Assembly (NCBI GenBank): GCA_013115135.1
Contig: JABANP010000873.1
Span: 1-13,767 of the forward strand
Length of the DNA stretch: 13,767 nt
Origin: Perkinsus olseni
Taxonomy: Eukaryota > Perkinsozoa > Perkinsida > Perkinsidae
Reading direction: 5' to 3'
Shown in pieces: positions 8,830 to 13,767 of this stretch. Position numbers and translations under genes: made by a program. The notes under the pieces were generated by a model. The model was not told where the DNA came from. It ran no database searches and worked only from the letters and a program-made list of their open reading frames with translations. Each line of letters begins with the position of its first letter. Positions within the stretch are counted from its first letter, which is position 1.

Positions 8830-9090
8830 TAAATTGATCCATAGCGTCGCCGAGTAGTGTTTTGCGGCTTATCGGGCAAAAACGAAGAACACTCATGTGT
8901 ATAGACAGCTGCTATTGAAGAAATCATTTAACAATTCACCACTAGCATTTCAATTATCGAAGCTTTGTTACCATTTACACGGCGGGGTATTTGTGTTGGT
9001 GCAGTGCGGGATTGGGACAAACAGCGGTACTGACTCGTGCCATTAAGACGTTCGTCCCACTGTCACACAACACTTGAAGCAAACCAAATG
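8830..9090. other. Intergenic gap between convergent genes
   Basis: Short stretch holding the 3' ends of the RING-SAP gene (+) and the small RING gene (-). No gene or repeat is seen. Confidence 0.5.
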
Positions 9091-9681
9091 TTACAACCAT
9101 TCTGTATAACTAATGTCCGCCGCATGGAGCTTCTGCCGGCGACAAGGTCACTCCAGAGTATCTCGAATCAACCATATCATGATGCCAGACCTTCATGCGG
9201 TGCGTTTATGCTCACCCATGTCGGCATATCATCAAGTTCCTTCGAGCTGGGATGATATGTATCGCTACTGTCGGGCAGAAACTTCTTCACGTTACTGCCA
9301 AGCACGAGCCCTTCGACAGTCTCTCGGCATACGGGACACCGCTTCGCAGACGGGGGCAGTCCATCAGTGGCGCTGAATAGAACCTGGAACAAGCTGTGAG
9401 CCTCGGACGCACGCAGCATCGTTCACCGATAAGTCCATACGGCCAAAAGTAATTCCTGTAGGGGGCATCATTCCCTTCAGCATTGCGCAGTGTTCTTCGG
9501 CGAACGGCAGCCATGTCCATACGCATCGAAAGCCTGCCGGCAATAGACAGGTAGTAGCCTACTGGTAGGATGCCCTTCGGTTACATGTGGTGTGCAGGCA
9601 TGGCCTCATTATCGTGGTCGCCTCTCTTTGCGCACAAATCCCACATTTGTTGTGGTGAGTCTTGTTTGTGTTACCTGTCAT
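9091..9681 (-). CDS. Small RING-finger (C3HC4) protein
   Basis: Exons on the minus strand: 9681-9585, 9533-9427, 9383-9216, 9132-9091; 414 nt, 137 residues, phases agree. Introns are 51, 43 and 83 nt (GTAACC...GGCAG, GTGAAC...CCAG, GTGAGC...GGCAG). The RING begins near residue 13: KCGIC, then PCLHTTC, completed across the first intron by F-R-C-V-W (C-x-H-x2-C-x2-C), and ends with RCPVCRETVEG. The gap between the third and fourth metal-ligand pairs is unusually long (over 40 residues), so exon 2 may include an insertion or an intron I did not resolve. The rest shows no domain. A role as ubiquitin ligase is inferred from the RING alone. The ATG at 9681 follows an acceptor-like CTGGGCACAG by 17 nt. 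It faces the other RING gene tail to tail. Confidence 0.65.
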
Positions 9682-9849
9682 GGGCGTGGAATAGAATGCT
9701 GTGCCCAGGAGAAGAGTTCAGAAGCCTCAGTGGTTGCAGCTCTCCATTCCATGAAATAAACGCACCCGATATGTGACGTCGTGACGCGTTACATTGAGCA
9801 GCGTCTCTGTCCCCCTGTGCAGGATTGACCAATAATACCACTACTAACT
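9682..9849. other. Short intergenic region upstream of the interrupted tRNA
   Basis: Lies between the start of the small RING gene (-) and the 5' piece of the tRNA (+). It should hold the upstream signals of both. No further gene is seen. Confidence 0.45.
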
Positions 9850-9864
9850 GCTCCGCTAGCTCAG
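9850..9864 (+). pseudogene. 5' fragment of interrupted tRNA-Asn(GUU) gene
   Basis: GCTCCGC (9850-9856) is the 5' strand of an acceptor stem, followed by TA and the start of the D arm, GCTCAG. It pairs base for base (one G-T) with GTGGAGC at 13758-13764, 3.9 kb away. The similarity to a tRNA ends at 9864, where the transposon starts. Nothing downstream in the element continues an anticodon or T arm. Confidence 0.8.
9856..9864. repeat. Target-site duplication of the transposon, left copy
   Basis: CTAGCTCAG, also found at 13699-13707. The duplication is 8 bp (TAGCTCAG) if the tRNA's own C7 accounts for the first base; otherwise 9 bp. It coincides with the 5' half of the tRNA A box. Confidence 0.75.
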
Positions 9865-9917
9865 GCGGTAGCGCGCGTCGCAGTAAATTTTAAGAAGGTC
9901 GTTCCTAAGGAGGTCGT

Positions 9918-9937
9918 CGGCGCGGCGCTGCGCGCCG
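9918..9937. repeat. GC-rich hairpin near the left end of the transposon
   Basis: CGGCGCG (9918-9924) and CGCGCCG (9931-9937) form a perfect 7-bp stem with a 6-nt loop, 53 bp inside the left boundary. It has a counterpart near the right end. Confidence 0.6.
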
Positions 9938-10013
9938 GATCCTAACTAACTACTAACGACTCAAACACAACAAGCTTGCCAGACACTATCTTTCATGCAG
10001 TAGTACAGCTTCG

Positions 10014-13000
10014 TTACTCCTTCATTTTCCTTCTCTTGTTGTATCTGTCATGTTTCGCTTTCTTCACGGCCTTCACCTCTTCGTCGAACTTCACCCGGAC
10101 CGATTCTGGGTCTGCATAGGGGCAGTAAATGACGACATTGTACCGCACGCGATGCTGTCCATCTCCTCGCGATAGTCGGCAGAGCCCACAGCGCTTCTCC
10201 CCCTTCGGCAGGCTATCAGGGACCTCGAGCTTCGCCTTTTCGACTTCTGCGCGAGCTCTAAGTGTCCTCTCGTCTTCTGCGGCTTTCGAGGGGCCCGACG
10301 CAGGGCACTGACCCCGTGGATGGCCGTCCTTACCAATGAAATCTCCACATGTGCGACACCTCTGACGCTTTGTGGGTCGATCCTTTCCAGAGGAGCTCTT
10401 GGAGGCATTGCGTTGATCCCCAGTACCGGGAGCTTGAGCAGTGCCAGCAGTCTCCGTTCTTGGAACTGGTATAGAAAACACTTTGCCGCCATTGTCTCGC
10501 TCACGAGCAGACCATACAGCCTCTTCGGAAGATGCTAGAACAAGCGGAAGCTCACTCACCGCCGTACGAGATTTTTCATCCAGGCATCCCTGGCTGATAG
10601 GCTGTGCTCTCTCTTTGTCCTTCTTCTTCACGAAGAGTTTGGCATCTCGAATCGACACCGGGAGATACTCTTCGGGCACAGCCATGTTAGCCTTCCTACG
10701 GCTCTCGCAGAACTCGTTGTACTTAACCATCAGGTCTTTGTGGGACTCCGACGGTTCCTTGCTCAGCCAGAGCGATGTCCAAATCTTCTCCATAGCCGTA
10801 TTATAGTCGCACGCCACAGTGGGCGTGTCACCATGAAGGGATCGAAGTCGCGGAACGTTCCTCTTTCTGCGAGCATCGGATGCCGGAAACTCACCTCGAA
10901 GCCACTCCATATCCTCGAGGTTCATATTGTCCGGTGTTCCCGTCCCATCGCCCCACTCGTCTGTGATATCGTCACCCTCGGGGTCCAGCTTCGGAATATC
11001 GTCAGTGGGAGATGTGGTAGCTTCTTCCCGGTCCTCATATGCAGCCAGCTCGGCCAGGTCCGATTCTTCCGCCTTCACGAGATAGTCAGGATGTAAATGC
11101 GCCTGTTTCACGGGCTGGAGCAGGAGAGGCCCTTGAATGTGATGATCGAAGTAGTCCCAGCCACTCCTGGGGAGCTTCTCAGGAGCAACATCCGACCCAG
11201 CGACAGTCCACTCTGGGTAGTCGTCCACTCCTAGCTGCCTCCACAGATGAGCCTCAAGGGGACTCATGTTGAGTGGTGGCATCTTTTGACCCATTTCTGC
11301 TCGTCGCCGCCTATTATAGTGACACAGCCACCAGCCGAGTCGACACTGAAAAAGGAGCTTCCCAAGGCCGCGAGAGGAATAGTAGGTTCGATCCAAGGAG
11401 GAATGAGCAGCTTCTACGATCGATGATCCTCGTAGACTTCGGTATTGCCACATTAGAGGACCAACTCCTCGATATCGAACTTGGTGTGTTGGCTGGTACG
11501 GTAACATACCTGGGTGATCTGATAGACATCCCCGGTCCACATGACGCAATTGCAGGCGGAAGCACTCAAGGAAGCTCTTGGTGACGAGTGGTGCTGCAAT
11601 ATCACACGGACCCTCCCTTCCCTCGAGAACCCTCCCCTGCCGGGCGGCTGTTTCTTGCTGCTGCTTGTCTATGAACATATGGGCTCGCACTACCGCTGTC
11701 AGACGAGAGCGGAGAGTGGTTGGACAGGGTATAGTTCGTCGAAGGTATTTCCTTCGTTCTTCTTTCCCTGGTTCACCTGACAGGCCCATCTCCTTCCGAG
11801 CATCCCTGAGGCTCTGCCAGTCTTGTGGATGGACCACGAAACATGCTTTAGAGATGTCGGACAGCATCCGCGCCCGTCTCGGGTGCTCGGCCGCCATTTG
11901 GCGGCCATCATCCGGAGGATCATATGAAAACAATCCAGGCGGAGGATCTCCGAGCCCCCGGGGAAAACCTTATGCTTGCCCGGCTCCCACTGACCCGCCG
12001 GCTGACTTGGGTTCGGAGCTTCGTTCTCTCGAGAGTTGCAGCAACTGCTATCCACAAAAATAAATTTAGGGCCAGGAACACCCGAGTGGAGATGGCGTCC
12101 TCGTATTTCCTCCATCGCGGCCTGAACGTCGCCACTACCTGTATCCCCAACCACCACAATGTTGGCAATCAACCCGAGCTCCGTGATGGCAGTCCAGGTC
12201 TGACACGCTGGAACCTGTTCACGCACCCTCTTGACACATTTTCTTTGGCAGTCCACCGACAGCGATTGGTTCGCCAGGACCGTCCACAGTTCACGCTGAA
12301 TGAACTCGCGGTTCACACAGTAATCTTCCAACAGGGACTTGGTGAGTGTCGCAGCCGATGGGATGAACAGCTTTTGGAACTCGGGCACCTCAATGTTGGC
12401 TGCATGGTCCTTCGAGAACGCCGCTCGCCGTTTCAGCTCTGTAATAAACCTTACTCTGTTGATCCGATAGTGCTGCTGTAGCTCAGTCTCAATGAATCTC
12501 TGTGCCGCACTCGCTGTCAGACCAGCTCGCATCATCCTTATTATTGACAGATCTGCTGCATTGCCATTCGGTGTCGCTATGAATTTACATTCGACTCGGT
12601 CGCTCGGCGGTAAGGTACTCACATACTCACTCTCTAGAGTGCTGAAGAATCTATCACACTCGCGGCAACGGCACTGCAGACCTTGTACAGTATAAGGCCA
12701 TGGCGTACAGTAGCATAACTTGGGTCTAGTGGGCCTGTGAGGCACGAAGTCGGTTGTGCCGCAAAAGGGACACTGGCCAGTTTGTGGGCAGAATATGAAG
12801 CGCTCAAGCGCTGTGGTATTCTTGGGGATGCGTAGCCATCCAATGGATGTGGCTTTCATACCAGGCATGCTGACCGAAAGACCATCGAGATTGATGTCGC
12901 AGCAGAGCGGGTATCCAACGCCGCTTGCCGGGCTCGTAGTCTAACTCGGACGACGTGATTAAGGAGCCCGAATTGACGCCTTACTTCATCAGATGCCGAC

Positions 13001-13600
13001 ACCTTCGCGGTTGCTGAACCTTGATTCTGTTCATGATGGGTATTAGGCTGTTCGCCTCCCATTGCATGGGAGCAACTAGCATCCGGGGTCTGAGCGGAAA
13101 TTGAGCTTTTTCACGGGAGGATACCGTGATGCACTGCAACAATACTACCACGTTGAGGTTTGGAGCCTCCGTCGGGCTCTGCTCAGGGCCGTTTCGTGAG
13201 GTCGTCTCGGGAACATGATCAGTTTCCGACCTCATTACCTGATTGTCCTGCCATTTGTGTGTACTATTCTCGTGTATGAACTTACTGGCGAGTGGAAGGT
13301 ACATGTGCATTCCATGAACTTCTTGCGGAAATGATCCCACTGCCCTTTGCACTGCTCTGGCTTGACGCGGGACCCCCGATAGGGGCACCTCATCACAGCT
13401 TGGAGCTTGGCGTGCATTGGCGAGGCCTTTGGAGGCGCTTCTCCACGTCCCAGAGACTTCTTGCTTGAAGCCAAGGACTTCAGAATCTTATGCCACTCCG
13501 TGTCCGGGCGTTTACCCTTTGTCATTTGGATGCAAAGCAGCAGAAGGGAACTGGAATTTTTAGATAGAGCGGAGACTACCGCGGTGAGGGCGCGCGCCAT
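10014..13600 (-). CDS. DDE-type transposase with Myb/SANT-like N-terminus, frameshifted
   Basis: Minus-strand exons: 13600-13286, 13238-13149, 13089-12985, then 12940 to 10014 with one -1 shift at 11897-11899. Introns: 13239-13285 (GTAAGT, 47 nt), 13090-13148 (59; a 35-nt alternative starts at GTATCC) and 12941-12984 (GTAAGG, 44). Full length would be about 1145 residues. Exon 1 carries a Myb/SANT-like region (EWHKILKSL ... PEQCKGQWDHFRKKF), probably DNA-binding. Residues about 220-275 hold a zinc-ribbon pattern (C-P-F-C-G; C-R-C-R-E-C) as in DUF6729 proteins. Candidate catalytic acids are D467 (FVDSSCCN), D506 (LRLDCFH) and E680 (RGSSIVEAAH); D506 lies before the shift and E680 after it. The C-terminus has an acidic linker, a C-x2-C ... 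H-x4-C cluster (RTCGDFIGKDGHPRGQCP) and a second Cys cluster, then a basic tail. The start could be 13600 or the in-frame ATG at 13525. Confidence 0.7.
11889..11906 (-). other. Frameshift point at the centre of a perfect palindrome
   Basis: GGCCGCCA-TT-TGGCGGCC is an 18-bp inverted repeat with 8-bp arms. The frame from upstream reads GCC GCC AAA and then loses homology, ending at a stop at 11699-11701. The frame carrying the third catalytic residue is resumed if the last A of AAA (11897) is read twice. No GT...AG pair here could act as an intron without removing the D506 motif. A one-base deletion, a sequencing/assembly error at a hairpin, or programmed slippage would all fit. Confidence 0.65.
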
Positions 13601-13631
13601 TTCTGCGGCCGTTATGTCTCGCCGCGACGCC

Positions 13632-13650
13632 GAGCGCGCTACGCGCGCTC
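13632..13650. repeat. GC-rich hairpin near the right end of the transposon
   Basis: GAGCGCGC (13632-13639), loop TAC, GCGCGCTC (13643-13650): a perfect 8-bp stem about 50 bp inside the right boundary and just upstream of the transposase start. The 9-mer AGCGCGCGT occurs here on the minus strand and at 9870-9878 on the plus strand, the only shared inverted word I found between the ends. Confidence 0.6.
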
Positions 13651-13698
13651 TGCCCCCGCTTCTTTTCCCCCCCTTTATCAGCGGCTTTTGCCCCCAGC

Positions 13699-13707
13699 CT
13701 AGCTCAG
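13699..13707. repeat. Target-site duplication of the transposon, right copy
   Basis: CTAGCTCAG, identical to 9856-9864. Here it continues into the rest of the tRNA D arm (TAGGCAGAGC), so this copy restores an intact A box. Confidence 0.75.
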
Positions 13708-13765
13708 TAGGCAGAGCGTGTGGCTGTTAACCACAAGGTCGGTGGTTCGAACCCATCGTGGAGCG
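13700..13765 (+). tRNA. 3' portion of interrupted tRNA-Asn(GUU) gene, lacking its 5' acceptor strand
   Basis: From position 8 onward it is a complete tRNA: D stem GCTC/GAGC, anticodon stem TGTGG/CCACA with loop CTGTTAA (anticodon GTT at 13726-13728, reading Asn codons), variable loop AGGTC, T stem GGTGG/CCATC with loop TTCGAAC, acceptor 3' strand GTGGAGC and discriminator G at 13765. The seven bases before it (CCCAGCC) cannot pair with GTGGAGC; the matching strand GCTCCGC is at 9850-9856. Both internal promoter boxes are intact (A box TAGCTCAGTAGG, B box GGTTCGAAC), so it may still be transcribed, but the product would lack a closed acceptor stem. Joined with 9850-9856 it makes a 73-nt cloverleaf. 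Confidence 0.85.
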
Positions 13766-13767
13766 CT

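Larger units (their letters stand above)
9865..13699. mobile_element. 3.8-kb DNA transposon inserted in the A box of a tRNA-Asn gene
   Basis: Bounded by the 8-9 bp duplication of tRNA sequence, this segment carries one gene, a DDE-type transposase on the minus strand (10014-13600), with about 150 bp at the left and 100 bp at the right end left over. I see no convincing terminal inverted repeat: the left end reads GCGGTAGCGC and the right end (other strand) GGCTGGGGGC. Each end has one strong GC-rich hairpin 50-70 bp inside. KDZ and hAT elements make 8-bp duplications; Dada elements make slightly shorter ones but are known for targeting RNA genes including tRNAs. The transposase resembles DUF6729 proteins that are numerous in fish and fungi (from memory). 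Assignment to a superfamily is open. Confidence 0.8.

Noticed and set aside
9850..9945. Complete tRNA gene with an unusual structure at the left end of the element
   Set aside because: Only the acceptor strand and the start of the D arm fit. No anticodon or T arm and no B box follow; the rest of the tRNA is at 13700-13765.
11699..11933. An intron explaining the change of frame in the transposase
   Set aside because: Any usable GT...AG pair would delete the D506 motif or conserved residues after it. A one-base shift at AAA explains the change without loss.
13690..13765. Intact tRNA-Asn gene at the right end of the window
   Set aside because: The bases that should form the 5' acceptor strand (CCCAGCC) cannot pair with GTGGAGC, so it is intact only from position 8 onward.
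1..13767. Spliced-leader gene, CRISPR array or prokaryotic operon features
   Set aside because: No dinoflagellate-type leader sequence and no regularly spaced repeats were found; the intron-rich genes and eukaryotic-type tRNA promoter boxes exclude a prokaryote.

Overview
The window looks like nuclear DNA of a unicellular eukaryote, most likely an alveolate close to Perkinsus. The reasons are dense genes on both strands, very small spliceosomal introns (mostly 38-68 nt) and a purine nucleoside phosphorylase of the apicomplexan type. The species is an inference; no spliced-leader or ribosomal sequence is present to confirm it. All multi-exon models below were built by hand from splice signals, reading-frame continuity and intron phase; no transcript data were available.

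Layout. (1) 108-2277 (+): a disordered, Ser/Pro-rich protein whose last exon carries two SUMO-interacting-type motifs. A 506-bp hAT-like MITE (1428-1933, 16-bp inverted repeats, 8-bp target duplication) has split this exon and brings in a stop codon. (2) 2402-4424 (+): an unknown coiled-coil protein in about 14 exons. (3) 4425-5479: no gene seen; holds a foldback repeat. (4) 5480-6229 (-): intronless purine/uridine nucleoside phosphorylase. (5) 6230-6994: divergent intergenic region. (6) 6995-8829 (+): a RING-finger protein with three SAP-like repeats, 8 exons. (7) 9091-9681 (-): a small second RING protein, 4 exons, convergent with the previous gene. (8) 9850-13765: a tRNA-Asn(GUU) gene cut in two by a 3.8-kb DNA transposon.

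The most striking result is item 8. The first 15 nt of the tRNA (9850-9864) lie on the left of the element and the rest (13700-13765) on the right, with TAGCTCAG (8 bp; 9 bp counting a shared C) duplicated at the two junctions. Removing the element and one duplicate copy gives a 73-nt cloverleaf with a fully paired acceptor stem. The element encodes an intron-containing DDE-type transposase of about 1145 residues with an N-terminal Myb/SANT-like region, a zinc-ribbon region resembling DUF6729 proteins, and C-terminal cysteine clusters. Its catalytic domain is broken by a -1 frameshift at an AAA in the centre of a perfect palindrome. No clear terminal inverted repeats are visible; instead there is one GC-rich hairpin near each end. 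Insertion into an RNA gene recalls the Dada superfamily of DNA transposons, but that assignment is untested.

Three host genes (SIM-bearing protein and two RING proteins) point to ubiquitin/SUMO biology, but nothing shows that they act together.
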